In this document: piece by piece, positions 34,999 to 45,016 of the stretch
Layout of the letters: each line of letters starts with the position of its first letter
Position numbering within the stretch: position 1 is the first letter of the stretch
Assembly (NCBI RefSeq): GCF_000014965.1
Contig: NC_008554.1
Coordinates: 3,708,001-3,772,000, forward strand
Length of the DNA: 64,000 nt
From: Syntrophobacter fumaroxidans MPOB
Lineage (GTDB): Bacteria > Desulfobacterota > Syntrophobacteria > Syntrophobacterales > Syntrophobacteraceae
Direction: 5' to 3'
Notes under the pieces: model-generated
Databases searched by the model: none
The model's input: the letters and a program-made list of their open reading frames with translations, nothing else
What the model was told of the DNA's origin: nothing
Position numbers and translations under genes: made by a program

Positions 34999-37044
34999 AT
35001 GAACGCCAGTCTCATTACGCAATTCGCCCTCGTCTGCGGTGCGTTGGGAGTCATCTACGCGCTGGTGACCGCGGCGTGGGTATCCAAGCAGAGTGCCGGG
35101 TCCGAGAAGATGCAACAGATCTCGGATGCCATCAAGGAAGGCGCTGTCGCCTTCCTCAACCGCGAATACAAAACCGTCGCGGTCGTGGCGGTTATCCTCG
35201 CCGCCCTGTTGGTTTATCTGGGCAAGTGGACGGCGATCGGGTTTCTGGTCGGCACCGTGGGTTCGGCAGTGGCCGGCTACATCGGCATGATGGTCTCCGT
35301 TAAGGCCAACGTGAGGACGACGGAAGCCGCCAAGAAGGGGATTCAGTCGGCACTCAACGTTGCCTTCAAGGGCGGGTCCGTGACCGGTATCATGGTGGTC
35401 GGTCTCGGTCTGCTCGGCATCACCGGGTATTACCTGGTCGCGAAGTCGATGGCCCCCGTCGATGACGCATTCCACGCCCTGGTGGGTCTTGGTTTCGGTT
35501 GCTCCCTGATGAGCGTGTTTGCCCGTATCGCGGGCGGCATTTACACCAAAGCCGCTGACGTGGGCGCCGACCTGGTCGGCAAGGTCGAAGCGGGAATTCC
35601 CGAGGACGATCCCAGAAACGCGGCCGTTATCGCGGACAACGTCGGAGACAATGTGGGTGACTGCGCCGGTATGGCGGCAGACCTCTATGAAACCTACACC
35701 GTGACCCTCGTGGCCGCGATGCTTCTGGCGAAAACGGTTTTCGGCGCCGATAGTCCCTGGATCGAGTTCCCCCTGCTGATCGGCGGGATTTCCATCGTCG
35801 CCTCCATCATTGGTACCTACTTCGTCCGCCTGGGCAAGAACCAGTACATCATGGGCGCCCTGTACAAAGGCCTTGCGGTATCCGGTATTCTGGCCGCGGT
35901 GGCGTTTTACTTCGCCTCCGACTGGTTCCTCAAGCTCCCCGGAGTACAGCCCGCATTCTCCTCCATGGGCGTCTTCACGACGGCCGTGATCGGCCTGGTG
36001 CTGACCGGCCTGATCGTTATGATCACCGAGTATTTCACCTCCAAGAGCTTCGGCCCCGTTAAGCACATCGCGGCCGCCAGCGTGACCGGTCACGGCACCA
36101 ACGTCATCGCCGGCCTCGCGGTGAGCATGAAGAGTACCGGGCTGCCCGCCCTGGTCATCTGCGGCGCCATCATCTGGGCCTACCAGCTCGGCGGCGGTTT
36201 CAGCGGCAATCCGGCCGCGGGGTTGTTCGCCATCGCTCTGTCCGCCGTGGCGATGCTGTCCATGACGGGTATCGTGGTGGCCATCGACTCTTACGGGCCG
36301 ATCACCGACAACGCCGGGGGTATCGCGGAAATGGCCGAGCTGCCCGAGAGCGTGCGCGCCATCACCGATCCGCTCGATGCGGTCGGAAACACCACCAAGG
36401 CCGTCACCAAGGGTTATGCCATCGGTTCCGCGGGTCTTGCGGCCCTGGTTCTTTTCGCCGAGTACTCCAGGTCGTTTCCGACCCAGATCTTCTTTGACCT
36501 GTCCAATCCGAAGATCATTGTCGGGCTTTTTATCGGCGGTCTTCTGCCCTACTACTTCGGCTCCCTGCTGATGGAAGCCGTGGGTAAGGCGGCCGGAGGC
36601 GTGGTCGAGGAGGTTCGCCGTCAGTTCAGGGAACTTCCCGGAATCATGGAAGGCACCACCAAGCCCGAATACGGCAAGTGCGTCGACATCGTGACCAAGA
36701 GCGCGATCAAGCAGATGATGCTTCCGGCCCTCATCCCCGTGGCGGCCCCGCTCGTGGTGGGCTTGCTCGTCGGGAAGGAAGCTCTCGGCGGCGTGCTGAT
36801 CGGCAGCATCGTGACCGGTCTGTTCCAGGCCATCGCCATGACCAGCGGCGGCGGCGCCTGGGATAACGCCAAGAAGTTCATCGAAGACGGAATGTACGGC
36901 GGCAAGGGTTCCGACGCCCACAAAGCCGCGGTCACCGGCGATACCGTCGGCGACCCGTACAAAGACACCGCAGGCCCGGCCATCAACCCCATGATCAAGG
37001 TTGTGAACATCGTGGCCCTGTTGATCGTGCCTTTGCTGAAGTAG
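34999..37044 (+). CDS. hppA: membrane-bound proton-pumping pyrophosphatase, K+-independent type
   Basis: The 681-residue protein couples pyrophosphate hydrolysis to ion pumping across the membrane, with about 16 helices. The catalytic segment [20 protein letters not shown] and the following [17 protein letters not shown] are intact. [10 protein letters not shown] has lysine (K467) where K+-dependent enzymes have alanine, which marks the K+-independent H+ pumps. GGAGG precedes the ATG. In syntrophs such pumps recover energy from pyrophosphate released by acyl-CoA and amino-acid activation. Confidence 0.96.
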   Translation: MNASLITQFALVCGALGVIYALVTAAWVSKQSAGSEKMQQISDAIKEGAVAFLNREYKTVAVVAVILAALLVYLGKWTAIGFLVGTVGSAVAGYIGMMVSVKANVRTTEAAKKGIQSALNVAFKGGSVTGIMVVGLGLLGITGYYLVAKSMAPVDDAFHALVGLGFGCSLMSVFARIAGGIYTKAADVGADLVGKVEAGIPEDDPRNAAVIADNVGDNVGDCAGMAADLYETYTVTLVAAMLLAKTVFGADSPWIEFPLLIGGISIVASIIGTYFVRLGKNQYIMGALYKGLAVSGILAAVAFYFASDWFLKLPGVQPAFSSMGVFTTAVIGLVLTGLIVMITEYFTSKSFGPVKHIAAASVTGHGTNVIAGLAVSMKSTGLPALVICGAIIWAYQLGGGFSGNPAAGLFAIALSAVAMLSMTGIVVAIDSYGPITDNAGGIAEMAELPESVRAITDPLDAVGNTTKAVTKGYAIGSAGLAALVLFAEYSRSFPTQIFFDLSNPKIIVGLFIGGLLPYYFGSLLMEAVGKAAGGVVEEVRRQFRELPGIMEGTTKPEYGKCVDIVTKSAIKQMMLPALIPVAAPLVVGLLVGKEALGGVLIGSIVTGLFQAIAMTSGGGAWDNAKKFIEDGMYGGKGSDAHKAAVTGDTVGDPYKDTAGPAINPMIKVVNIVALLIVPLLK

Positions 37045-37058
37045 ACGTTGCGAAAGCA

Positions 37059-37086
37059 AACCGGTGGGGAGCCATCCCCACCGGTT
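37059..37086 (+). terminator. strong hairpin after hppA
   Basis: AACCGGTGGGG (37059-37069) pairs perfectly over 11 bp with CCCCACCGGTT (37076-37086) around a six-base loop, 14 bases after the hppA stop. No T-run follows, so it may act as a mRNA-stabilising end or a non-canonical terminator. Confidence 0.6.
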
Positions 37087-37191
37087 GATCATCGCCCCTC
37101 CTTCCCCCGGCCCGATCGTTCCGGTTATCTCCCGCTTTATGAGGTCGTTCTCGAAAGAAAGCGCATTTCAAGGCCGTATCCCCGCGATTTG

Positions 37192-37220
37192 TTGACTTGG
37201 CAGGCCAATGCAGATAGAGT
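37192..37220 (+). promoter_or_regulatory. sigma70 promoter for ffh
   Basis: TTGACT (37192-37197) and TAGAGT (37215-37220) are separated by exactly 17 bases. It lies about 50 bases upstream of ffh and after the hppA hairpin, so it probably drives ffh and possibly the following ribosomal cluster. Confidence 0.65.
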
Positions 37221-37267
37221 GCAGCCTGCGGGAATGCAAAATCACGCGGGAAAGAACGTGAGCCATT

Positions 37268-38632
37268 ATGTTTGACAATCTGTCGGATAAGTTTCAACGA
37301 ATTTTTAAGAATCTGCGCGGCCAGGGAAAACTGACCGAGGAGAATATTCGGGAGGCCTTGCGAGAGGTCCGGATGGCGCTCCTGGAAGCCGACGTCCACT
37401 ACAAAGTGGCCAAGGATTTCGTGACCGGGATCGCGGAGCGCGCGGTCGGCCAGGAGGTGATGACCAGTCTCACGCCGGGCCAGCAGGTGATCAAGATCGT
37501 CAACGAGGCGCTGACCGACCTCATGGGCGGGCAGTCCGAACCGCTTCGCCTGATCGGAAAACCTCCGGTCTGCCTGCTCATGGTGGGGCTTCAGGGCTCC
37601 GGGAAGACGACCACCACCGCAAAGCTTGCCCGAAAGCTCGTGCAGGAGCACCGGAAGCCCTGCCTGGTGCCCGCCGACGTCTATCGACCGGCCGCCATCG
37701 AGCAACTGGTGACTCTGGCGGGACAGATCAACCTGCCGGTGTATCCCTCGACGGTCCGTCAAAAGCCCGAGGAGATCGCCCGGGAAGCCCAGGGTTACGC
37801 CCGGGAGCACAACTGCGATACGCTGATTGTGGATACCGCCGGACGGCTGCACATCGACACGGAACTCATGGGCGAACTCGGCCGTTTGAAGGAGATTCTG
37901 CAGCCGGCGGAAATCCTCCTGGTGGCTGACGCCATGACCGGCCAGGACGCGGTCCAGGTGGCGAGCGCGTTTCATGAAACACTCGGTCTCAGCGGGGTGA
38001 TCCTGACCAAGCTCGACGGCGACGCCCGCGGAGGCGCCGCTCTGTCCATCCGGGCCGTGACGCGGTGCCCGATCAAGTTCATCGGACTTGGCGAAAAGCT
38101 GGATGCCCTGGAAGTCTTCCATCCCGACCGGATGAGCTCGCGGATACTGGGGATGGGAGATGTGCTGTCGATGATCGAGAAGGCCCAGGAGGCCTTCGAT
38201 GAAAAAGAAGCCCTGGCAATGGCGAAGAAATTCCGGGAGGATACCTTCTCTCTGGAAGATTTTCGCAACCAGTTGCGCCAGGTGAAGAAACTGGGGTCCC
38301 TGGAACAGATCCTCGGGATGCTCCCGGGCATGGGAAAGCTCAAGGAGCTGAAGAAACTGCAGGTGGACGAGAAGGAGTTCGTCCGCATGGAAGCGATCAT
38401 CAATTCCATGACCCGGGGCGAGCGCAGGAATGCGGACATCATCAATGCCGGCCGTCGCAAGCGTATTGCCGACGGCAGCGGAACATCGGTCCAGGAGGTG
38501 AACCGGCTGCTCAAGAGCTACTCGGAAGCCCGGCGCATGATGCGGCAGATGATGGGCGGCGGGGGTTCCGCTCCGGCGACCAGGAAGAAGAAAGGGAAGG
38601 GAAAGCACAAGAGAGCATTTTTTCCTTTTTAA
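37268..38632 (+). CDS. ffh: signal recognition particle GTPase Ffh
   Basis: The 454-residue protein targets nascent membrane proteins with the SRP RNA. The N domain (1-85), the GTPase domain with GLQGSGKTTTTAKLA, DTAGRLHID and TKLDGDARGG, and a methionine-rich M domain with INSMTRGER are all present. The tail is very lysine-rich (TRKKKGKGKHKR). It heads the translation/RNA cluster, as in many Desulfobacterota. Its Shine-Dalgarno is weak. Confidence 0.97.
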   Translation: MFDNLSDKFQRIFKNLRGQGKLTEENIREALREVRMALLEADVHYKVAKDFVTGIAERAVGQEVMTSLTPGQQVIKIVNEALTDLMGGQSEPLRLIGKPPVCLLMVGLQGSGKTTTTAKLARKLVQEHRKPCLVPADVYRPAAIEQLVTLAGQINLPVYPSTVRQKPEEIAREAQGYAREHNCDTLIVDTAGRLHIDTELMGELGRLKEILQPAEILLVADAMTGQDAVQVASAFHETLGLSGVILTKLDGDARGGAALSIRAVTRCPIKFIGLGEKLDALEVFHPDRMSSRILGMGDVLSMIEKAQEAFDEKEALAMAKKFREDTFSLEDFRNQLRQVKKLGSLEQILGMLPGMGKLKELKKLQVDEKEFVRMEAIINSMTRGERRNADIINAGRRKRIADGSGTSVQEVNRLLKSYSEARRMMRQMMGGGGSAPATRKKKGKGKHKRAFFPF

Positions 38633-38820
38633 TTACCCACGGATACGGTATAAAAGTTTGTTGCGGCCAAGAGTTTGAAGCGGCCACGGGTGCGGCTTTC
38701 TTATAACTAGTGAAGATTCAATCGATTTTTTTGTTCGATCACGGTGCCGCGGCTGAAGTCGAGCGGCCATGCGGACCGGTTCGACGAGTAAAACGTTGAC
38801 CAGGAGGAAACGAACGAGTC

Positions 38821-39081
38821 ATGGCAGTGCGTATACGTTTGGCACGTGGAGGAAGAAAGAAAAGGCCTTTCTACAGGATCGTGGTCGCGTCATCCGAGGC
38901 GCCTCGAGACGGTCGTTTCATTGAACGCATTGGTACCTACAACCCCTTGCCGGACACGGCCGAAGTGAAAATCGATTCCGACAGGCTTCAGTATTGGCTT
39001 CAGCAGGGTGCGAAACCCACCGACACGGTGCGCAATCTGATTCAGAAATATGGTGGACAAGCAGTCACTGAAGCCTCGTAG
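38821..39081 (+). CDS. rpsP: 30S ribosomal protein S16
   Basis: The 86-residue ribosomal protein starts [20 protein letters not shown], the standard S16 N-terminus, and contains the [12 protein letters not shown] motif. GGAGG is upstream at slightly long spacing. It begins the rpsP-khpA-rimM-trmD-rplS block. Confidence 0.98.
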   Translation: MAVRIRLARGGRKKRPFYRIVVASSEAPRDGRFIERIGTYNPLPDTAEVKIDSDRLQYWLQQGAKPTDTVRNLIQKYGGQAVTEAS

Positions 39082-39121
39082 ATTTTGCATTGAATGCGGC
39101 GCAGGAAATCCGGAGGTCACC

Positions 39122-39355
39122 ATGTTGAAGGAATTGATCGAATTTATGGCGCGAGCTTTAGTGGATAGTCCTGAGAAAGTGAAAGTATCGGAAATTGAAG
39201 GTGAGCAGACTTCGGTGATCGAATTGAGGGTAGCCAAAGAGGATCTCGGCAAGGTGATTGGCAAGCAGGGGCGCACGGCTCGTGCCATGCGCACCATTTT
39301 GAGCGCCGCTTCGACCAAGATACGAAAACGGGCTGTTCTGGAGATCATTGAGTAA
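39122..39355 (+). CDS. khpA: KH-domain RNA-binding protein KhpA
   Basis: The 77-residue single KH domain protein has the GKQG loop in [16 protein letters not shown]. Relatives bind RNA with KhpB and influence cell division and sRNA function. GGAGG lies seven bases before the ATG. It is 40 bases after rpsP and overlaps rimM by eight bases, the usual position. Confidence 0.95.
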   Translation: MLKELIEFMARALVDSPEKVKVSEIEGEQTSVIELRVAKEDLGKVIGKQGRTARAMRTILSAASTKIRKRAVLEIIE

Positions 39356-39878
39356 GACGGTGGAACCAGCCTGCCTCGTTCCGGTGGGTAAGGTCACACG
39401 CACTCACGGGATTCGCGGGGCTTTGAAAATTTTTCCCTATGGAGAAAGCCTCGCCGCGCAGGCGGCCGGGGAGAGGTTTTTTCTGCGCTCGAAAAATGGG
39501 GGTTACTGCACCCTCACATTGATCGGCCTCCGGGCGCAGGGCAGAATGCTGGTGTGCGGATTTGAAGAAATCAAGGACGTCAATGGGGCACAGCCGTTCG
39601 TAGGAGAAGAGATCTTCCTGCCTGAAGACCGACTCCCGCCCGTTTCCGAAGGAGAGTATTACCACTACCGGCTCATCGGACTCGATATCGTGACCCTGGA
39701 CGGCGAATCGCTGGGCGTTCTGCGCAAGATCATCGAAACCGGCGGCAACGATGTCTACGTGGCGGAGCGTGAGGGGCGGGAAATACTCATTCCGGCCATT
39801 GAGGACGTGATCCGGGAAATCGACCTGGAGCGGAAACGAATGGTGGTCGATCTGCCGGAAGGGTTGGTTGACGCATGA
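39348..39878 (+). CDS. rimM: 16S rRNA processing protein RimM
   Basis: The 176-residue factor aids 30S maturation through S19. It has the N-terminal [16 protein letters not shown] segment and the C-terminal PRC-barrel ([19 protein letters not shown], with [10 protein letters not shown]). The TTG start at 39348 has GGAG upstream; a GTG at 39360 is the alternative. Its stop overlaps the trmD ATG, so translation is coupled. Confidence 0.95.
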   Translation: MSKTVEPACLVPVGKVTRTHGIRGALKIFPYGESLAAQAAGERFFLRSKNGGYCTLTLIGLRAQGRMLVCGFEEIKDVNGAQPFVGEEIFLPEDRLPPVSEGEYYHYRLIGLDIVTLDGESLGVLRKIIETGGNDVYVAEREGREILIPAIEDVIREIDLERKRMVVDLPEGLVDA

Positions 39879-40633
39879 TCTTTGACATTCTGACCATTTT
39901 CCCCGGCATGTTCGATGCGCCGCTGGGGGAAAGCATTCTCGGAAAAGCCCGGGAGCGCGGGTTGGTCGAGATTCGCGTGCACAACATACGCGACCATGCC
40001 TTCGACAAGCACCAGATGACCGACGATCGTCCTTTTGGCGGCGGGGAGGGTATGGTCATGAAGCCCGAACCCATCGTCGCCGCCGTCGAGGCGGTGGCCG
40101 GGGAAGGCCCCGAAGCGCCGGTGGCGCTGCTCACCCCCGCGGGAAGGCTGTTCACCCAGGACTTGGCCGCAAGGCTGAGCCTGCTGCCGCGGTTGATCCT
40201 GATCTGCGGGCGTTACGAGGGGGTGGATGAGCGTATTGCCGAGCACTTTGCCGATGAAACGATTTCCATCGGGGATTACGTATTGACCGGAGGTGAGCTG
40301 GCAGCCATGGTGGTGGTGGATGCCGTCACACGACTGATTCCCGGAGTTCTGGGCAATGCGTCTTCGGCTGCGGCGGAGTCCTTTACCGAACCGATCCTGG
40401 AGTATCCGCAGTACACGAGACCCCAGGAATTTCGCGGCCACCCGGTTCCCGATGTGCTGCTGTCGGGGCATCACGAAGCCATCCGACGCTGGCGGCGCGG
40501 GCAGGCCCTGCTGCGTACGAAACGGCTCAGGCCCGATTTGTTTGCGCGACTGGAAATCTCGGCGGAGGACCTGGAACTGCTGCGGGAGGCGGAGCGGCCT
40601 CAGGCACCGAATCCGCTCCGTGTCGCGGGATAG
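39875..40633 (+). CDS. trmD: tRNA (guanine-N1)-methyltransferase
   Basis: The 252-residue SPOUT-fold enzyme methylates G37 of tRNAs. It shows [11 protein letters not shown], the [17 protein letters not shown] motif, the SAM knot ([22 protein letters not shown]) and the C-terminal HEAIRRWRR. Its ATG overlaps the rimM stop. Confidence 0.98.
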   Translation: MIFDILTIFPGMFDAPLGESILGKARERGLVEIRVHNIRDHAFDKHQMTDDRPFGGGEGMVMKPEPIVAAVEAVAGEGPEAPVALLTPAGRLFTQDLAARLSLLPRLILICGRYEGVDERIAEHFADETISIGDYVLTGGELAAMVVVDAVTRLIPGVLGNASSAAAESFTEPILEYPQYTRPQEFRGHPVPDVLLSGHHEAIRRWRRGQALLRTKRLRPDLFARLEISAEDLELLREAERPQAPNPLRVAG

Positions 40634-40642
40634 AGCGCGGCG

Positions 40643-41212
40643 ATGGCGCGTCTGTACGCGGCTCTCGTGCATTACCCGGTGCTGAATCGAAGGGGTGAGA
40701 TCATCGCTTCGGCGATCACCAACCTCGATCTGCACGATCTGGCCCGAGCCGGCCGCACCTATGATGTGCGGGCGTGTTACGTGGTCACCCCGCTCCGGGA
40801 CCAGCAGGCATTGTCGGAGCGGCTTTTGAAGCACTGGAACGAAGGGATTGCAAGGGAGCTGCTTCCGGAACGCGTGGAGGCGTTGCGGCGAATCAAGGTG
40901 GTTGAAGATATCCGGGCGGCCGCCGACGACATCGCATCGGTTCATGGCCTGCGGCCGGGAATCTGGGCGACCACGGCCGGGAAAGGTGAGAGGCGCCTGA
41001 CGCACCGGGAGGCGAGGCGCCTGCTGGTGGAAGATGCGAAGCCTTACCTGTTGCTGTTTGGCACGGGATGGGGGCTGGCCCCGGCGGTCTTCGACCAGGT
41101 TGACGCAGTGCTCGAGCCGATCGCCGGGATGAACGGTTACAATCATTTGTCCGTACGGTGTGCGGCGGCCATTCTGTTTGACCGCCTGCTCCGCGCGGAC
41201 CAAAGCATATGA
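40643..41212 (+). CDS. SAM-dependent RNA methyltransferase (Methyltrn_RNA_4 family)
   Basis: The 189-residue product belongs to a SPOUT-like family found between trmD and rplS in several lineages. Family marks are ALVHYPVLNRRGEIIASAITNLD, LLLFGTGWGLAP and the C-terminal NGYNHLSVRCAAAI. The RNA target is unknown; its position suggests tRNA or rRNA. It starts nine bases after trmD without a clear Shine-Dalgarno, so it may rely on coupling. Confidence 0.88.
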   Translation: MARLYAALVHYPVLNRRGEIIASAITNLDLHDLARAGRTYDVRACYVVTPLRDQQALSERLLKHWNEGIARELLPERVEALRRIKVVEDIRAAADDIASVHGLRPGIWATTAGKGERRLTHREARRLLVEDAKPYLLLFGTGWGLAPAVFDQVDAVLEPIAGMNGYNHLSVRCAAAILFDRLLRADQSI

Positions 41213-41260
41213 GAACGGGGGGCTTCAACCCTCCCCGATCAATCTGAATGGAGGATACAA

Positions 41261-41608
41261 ATGGGGATGAGTCTGATTGAAACGATCGAAAGAGATCACA
41301 TGCGTGCCGACATCCCCCCGTTTCGGGTCGGAGACACGGTCAAGGTACATGTGAAGATTCGAGAAGGGGACAAGGAGCGCATTCAGGTATTCGAAGGGGT
41401 GGTGATTCGCCATCACAGGGGGAACATGGGAGCGACCTTCACGGTAAGGAAGGTGTCCTATGGAGTGGGTGTGGAGCGTATATTCCCGGTCCATTCACCG
41501 CAACTGGATCGAATCGAGGTGCTGCGACACGGGCGGGTGCGCCGGTCCCGGCTCTACTACCTGCGCAAGCGCCTGGGGAAAGCGGCCAGAATCAAAGAGA
41601 GGCGCTAG
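41261..41608 (+). CDS. rplS: 50S ribosomal protein L19
   Basis: The 115-residue ribosomal protein has the typical [13 protein letters not shown] and [20 protein letters not shown] segments. GGAGG lies seven bases upstream. Its stop codon overlaps the GTG start of rnhB by one base. Confidence 0.98.
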   Translation: MGMSLIETIERDHMRADIPPFRVGDTVKVHVKIREGDKERIQVFEGVVIRHHRGNMGATFTVRKVSYGVGVERIFPVHSPQLDRIEVLRHGRVRRSRLYYLRKRLGKAARIKERR

Positions 41609-42309
41609 TGGGACGCAAACCCGTTGAAGCCCTGGCGATGGACATGCTGCATTTCGAGAAGCAAGCCTATCGGCAGGGTTTTCAATTGGTTGCCGGAATC
41701 GATGAGGTGGGACGCGGCCCGTTGGCCGGCCCGGTGGTGGCTGCCGCAGTCGTGGTGCCGGCGGGTGTCCGTCTGCCGGGAGTTGCGGATTCGAAGAAGC
41801 TTTCGGCCGGGCAGCGGGAATCCTGTTGTGAAGATATCCTGTCGTGCGGTTGCGATGTGGGTATCGGGCGTGTCGAACCCTCTGAAATCGACCGGGTGAA
41901 TATCCTGCAAGCCACTTTCCAGGCGATGATCGCGGCCGTTGCCGGTCTGAAAACCCCTCCGCACTGTCTCCTCATCGACGGCCCTTACGAACTGCCTCTG
42001 TTCATCGCGCAAAAAGGCATTCCCCAGGGGGATGCGAAGTCCCTGTCCATCGCCGCGGCGTCCATTGTCGCCAAGGTGCATCGTGATCGCCTCATGTGTG
42101 AATACCACCTGAAGTACCCCGTCTATGGTTTCGATCGAAACAAGGGCTACGGGACCGCACGGCATCTGGATGCTTTGCGCAGGTACGGGCCGTGCCCGAT
42201 TCACCGCTTGAGTTTCGGCGGCGTGCGCGCGTCGGAGGGAGAAGGGCTTGAAACCGCCGCCGGAAGACAGTCATCGGAAGGGAAGAAAGGGCGAAGGCCT
42301 CGCGGCTGA
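41608..42309 (+). CDS. rnhB: ribonuclease HII
   Basis: The 233-residue enzyme removes ribonucleotides from DNA and RNA primers. The catalytic GIDEVGRGPLAGPVVAAAVV contains the DE pair; further aspartates are in LLIDG and HRDRLM. The GTG start overlaps the rplS stop. A basic C-terminal tail (KKGRRPRG) overlaps the next gene by 62 bases. Confidence 0.96.
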   Translation: MGRKPVEALAMDMLHFEKQAYRQGFQLVAGIDEVGRGPLAGPVVAAAVVVPAGVRLPGVADSKKLSAGQRESCCEDILSCGCDVGIGRVEPSEIDRVNILQATFQAMIAAVAGLKTPPHCLLIDGPYELPLFIAQKGIPQGDAKSLSIAAASIVAKVHRDRLMCEYHLKYPVYGFDRNKGYGTARHLDALRRYGPCPIHRLSFGGVRASEGEGLETAAGRQSSEGKKGRRPRG

Positions 42310-42625
42310 TTTTCTCGCGAGCAAGGGTTGCCGTCTTGTGGAGCGGAATTTCCGCTGTGCGGCGGGGGAGATCGATCTCATCGTCCGGGACGGGAAAACC
42401 CTGGTTTTCGTTGAGGTGAAGTCGCGCTGCGGATCGAGATTCGGCCTGCCCCAGGAGTCGGTGTCCATCGCCAAGCAGCGGCGCCTCACGCGCCTGGCGC
42501 TGTGGTATCTTCGAGAAAAGCGGTTCGAGGGGCATCCGGCCCGGTTTGACGTCGTAGCGGTGACCTGGAGCGGTGGAAAACCCGAGGTGACCTGGATTGT
42601 CAATGCATTCGAAGCGCTCGAATAA
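42248..42625 (+). CDS. yraN: UPF0102 family nuclease-like protein YraN
   Basis: The 125-residue product has the restriction-endonuclease-like core: GLAADFLASKGCRLVERNFR, GEIDLIVRD, VFVEVKSR. Family members are probably nucleases in DNA or RNA metabolism, but the role is not settled. The start is a TTG with GGAGGGAGAAGGG upstream, inside the 3' end of rnhB. Confidence 0.92.
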   Translation: MKPPPEDSHRKGRKGEGLAADFLASKGCRLVERNFRCAAGEIDLIVRDGKTLVFVEVKSRCGSRFGLPQESVSIAKQRRLTRLALWYLREKRFEGHPARFDVVAVTWSGGKPEVTWIVNAFEALE

Positions 42626-43484
42626 TGCCGGGGAAAGGGCAGGCCCCGGCACCCTTTACGTGGTGGCCACCCCCATCGGCAATCTCTCCGACATCAGCCT
42701 GAGGGCGTTGGAGACTCTGCGTTCCGTCCATCTCATCGCGGCCGAAGACACAAGACACACGCGCAAACTGCTCAGCCGTCACGACATCCACAAACCCCTG
42801 GTGAGCTATCACGGCCACAACCTGGAGCGGAGCGGCCGCGAGCTTATGGAGCGCATCGAGGCGGGGGAAAGCGTTGCCCTGGTGACCGATGCGGGCACGC
42901 CCGGGGTGTCCGATCCGGGCGCATTGCTCATCGCGGGCGCGGTGGATCGGGGGTTGCCCCTCGTCGTCATTCCCGGTCCCACGGCGCTGATTGCGGCCCT
43001 GGTTGCTTCAGGGCTGCCCACTCATCCTTTTGTGTTCCTGGGCTTTGCCCCTTCCCGCGGACATGGGCGCACGAAGTTTTTCGCATCCCACGCCATCCTG
43101 ACCATGACCCTGGTCCTTTACGAATCCCCGAAGAGACTCGCCCGGACGCTCGAAGACATCCTCACGTTCTGGGGAGACCGGCGCATCGCCGTCGCCCGGG
43201 AGCTCACCAAGCGGCATGAAGAGGTGTTCCGGGGGTTGGTCAGCCGATGCCGGGAGCATTTCTCCGGAGAGGTGAAAGGCGAATTGACCCTGGTGGTGGA
43301 GGGCGCGGCCGAAGGGATAATCGCGGCCGAACGGGAAGAGCGTGACTGGCGGGGGGAATTGCGGCTTCTTCTCGATACGCCGGGCGTCACCCTCAAGGAG
43401 GCCGTCGAACGGATTGCAGCCGCGCGCCGGGTGCCGCGACGAACCGTCTACCGGGAAGCCTTGCGCGGCAAACCACGCACCTGA
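42597..43484 (+). CDS. rsmI: 16S rRNA (cytidine(1402)-2'-O)-methyltransferase
   Basis: The 295-residue tetrapyrrole-methylase-fold enzyme modifies C1402 of 16S rRNA. It shows YVVATPIGNLSDISLRAL, AAEDTRHTRKLL, VTDAGTPGVSDPG and PGPTALIAAL. A TTG start (42597) fits the Shine-Dalgarno GAGGTGA best; an ATG two codons later is possible. It overlaps yraN by 29 bases and closes the cluster. Confidence 0.95.
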   Translation: MSMHSKRSNNAGERAGPGTLYVVATPIGNLSDISLRALETLRSVHLIAAEDTRHTRKLLSRHDIHKPLVSYHGHNLERSGRELMERIEAGESVALVTDAGTPGVSDPGALLIAGAVDRGLPLVVIPGPTALIAALVASGLPTHPFVFLGFAPSRGHGRTKFFASHAILTMTLVLYESPKRLARTLEDILTFWGDRRIAVARELTKRHEEVFRGLVSRCREHFSGEVKGELTLVVEGAAEGIIAAEREERDWRGELRLLLDTPGVTLKEAVERIAAARRVPRRTVYREALRGKPRT

Positions 43485-43581
43485 TATATAATTCATGTAC
43501 AAGTTGAGTGCATCAGGCGGGAGGGCTAAAGCCCGCCCCTTGTACGGACTCATGTGCCGGTCAGACATATCCGGAGGTTAT

Positions 43582-43600
43582 GCGGGCGGGGATAAACCCC
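43582..43600 (+). repeat. REP-like element 1
   Basis: GCGGGCGGGGATAAACCCC. Two close relatives lie on the opposite strand at 43930-43949 and 44485-44503. Confidence 0.55.
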
Positions 43601-43622
43601 GAGGGCCGTGCGGATCCGTAGG

Positions 43623-43647
43623 GTGGGCACGGTCCCACCGTGCCCAC
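43623..43647. repeat. perfect 11-bp hairpin
   Basis: GTGGGCACGGT (43623-43633) and ACCGTGCCCAC (43637-43647) flank a three-base loop. Such palindromes are common in intergenic repeat families; here it lies 140 bases after rsmI and could also end that transcript, though no T-run follows. Confidence 0.65.
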
Positions 43648-43929
43648 GGTCCGGCCGGGAGCTTCCCCATCGGGCCGATGGTATGGCCGGGAGGGAACAG
43701 CGTGCCCGCGGTCCGGCCGAGCCTCGTACCCCGTACTCGTCATGATCGCTGTGAAAGCGTGCGGCCATGGGGGCGTTCCACACGTCGGCTCCGGATCGTT
43801 CATGGCGCCAAGCACTGGGGCAAGGGTATTGGGACCGCGGGCTGCGCCGCCGCGCACCCCGCCCTGCGCGAATCAAGAGTTGACAAAGAGCACAGTTGCA
43901 CTGTCTGACGGGCACATCGGTACGTGGGA

Positions 43930-43949
43930 GCGGGCTTATCACCGCCCGC
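43930..43949 (-). repeat. REP-like element 2
   Basis: On the minus strand it reads GCGGGCGGTGATAAGCCCGC, matching element 1 at most positions and forming a partial stem (GCGGGC with GCCCGC). Confidence 0.55.
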
Positions 43950-44015
43950 CTCATCATCCGTTGACCCCATCTCCTGCGCTTTTTCATGCACGCCGGTATG
44001 AAGATTCAACCCGGT

Positions 44016-44264
44016 TCAGGTTGCGTTCAATTCCTGGACGGGCTGTGCGATCTTGTTGATCCTGCCGACTTCGCGGACGATTTCAGCGGGGGAGCAGTAT
44101 TCCCTCTCGGGGATGCGCTCCAATATCTCCACCACCATTCGCGTGCTCGGGCCCGGACCCCGTCGGGCGTGCGACAGGATCATGCCCTTGTCTGCCGGAA
44201 AGTGGATGCTCTTGAGATGTTTCATGATGTTGGCCGGGCCACCGCCCCTCACGCCCCTGGTCAT
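44016..44264 (-). CDS. DUF2795 family small protein
   Basis: The 82-residue product matches the DUF2795 pattern: an N-terminal IMKHLKSIHFPADKGMILSHAR followed by ERIPEREYCSPAEIVREVG. Family members are small, probably DNA- or nucleic-acid-associated helical proteins of unknown role. AAGGAAAG precedes the ATG. It is the only gene between rsmI and the second repeat copy. Confidence 0.75.
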   Translation of the reverse strand: MTRGVRGGGPANIMKHLKSIHFPADKGMILSHARRGPGPSTRMVVEILERIPEREYCSPAEIVREVGRINKIAQPVQELNAT

Positions 44265-44484
44265 GGTACTTTCCTTCCCCGAATATCATGAGAAGTCCGC
44301 GTCATCGAAAGTGTCGTCCCACATGAATCGCACGCCCTCCGATTCCGCTCCTCCCTGAAGGTTTTCAGCCAAAAATGATGGACCGAATGATACCTGAGTT
44401 GAGCGATTCAAATGCTCGGAGCGCGGTTCTGTCGGACGAAAGGCCCTCCACTGCGCGCGGCCGGGCAACCCGTCGGGCGGAGAA

Positions 44485-44503
44485 GCGGTTTATCCCCACC
44501 CGC
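44485..44503 (-). repeat. REP-like element 3
   Basis: On the minus strand it reads GCGGGTGGGGATAAACCGC, the third member of the set, differing from element 1 at two positions. Confidence 0.55.
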
Positions 44504-44677
44504 GGTGAATCCTGCTCGTACCGCCCTGTGCACGGAATCGCTCAATTGAAGTGATAACGAAGCATACAGGAGTTCGGCGAATTTTAAAATACTGTGAAGT
44601 GTGTATTCGAATTATGAATAAAAGTTAATTCAACTGCCGGAAGCGCCGGTGAGGAAGGCCGCCCCCGGAGTGGGCAA

Positions 44678-44713
44678 GGGGATTCGGCTCGACGAAAATC
44701 GTGGCGAATCCCC
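44678..44713. other. inverted repeat 40 bases left of repeat copy 2
   Basis: GGGGATTCG (44678-44686) pairs perfectly with CGAATCCCC (44705-44713). It lies just outside the duplicated block and has no counterpart visible next to copy 1 because the window ends there. Confidence 0.45.
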
Positions 44714-45016
44714 TGTCGGGCACGAAATTTGACTGCCGGTTCCGATCGGGTTCATGGACTGCCGGCGTAGCGAAGGCGCGACGGAACGGGATTGAACCCC
44801 CCTCCGGAACCGGGCGTGCGGTGGAATCCGGGCCGCGAGGGCTTGATCATCTGCCGTTCTATGCGCCGGCAGCCAAGATCAGTTCGAGGTGACCGGCGGT
44901 CCCTGAGGCGGGCTTGATTCGCCGCCGCTCCGAGTCACCTCCTCGAATGCCGTCCGGTATTGCCGGTTCGGGCGGACCGGGGGATGCGCGTAGGCTAAGG
45001 GAAAGGCTGTCCGGCC

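Larger units (their letters stand above)
43485..44015. other. gene-poor region with hairpins and REP-like repeats
   Basis: These 531 bases have no credible gene. They hold an 11-bp perfect hairpin (43623-43647), repeated GTGCCC-CGGTCCGGCCG segments near 43640-43720, and two copies of a roughly 20-bp REP-like element (43582-43600, 43930-43949). Confidence 0.6.
44265..45016. other. intergenic, left flank and start of repeat copy 2
   Basis: No credible gene is seen. The stretch includes a REP-like element at 44485, an AT-rich patch (about 44570-44635) that may hold the DUF2795 promoter, the inverted repeat 44678-44713, and from 44753 the start of the duplicated block. Confidence 0.5.

Noticed and set aside
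43495-43908. 137-codon plus-strand frame after rsmI
   Set aside because: It runs through REP-like repeats and hairpins and has repeat-derived, low-complexity sequence.
44286-44340. tiny open frame ending MWDDTFDDADFS just upstream of the DUF2795 gene
   Set aside because: A GTG with a GGAGGG site could translate about 15 codons, but nothing shows that it is a real gene.
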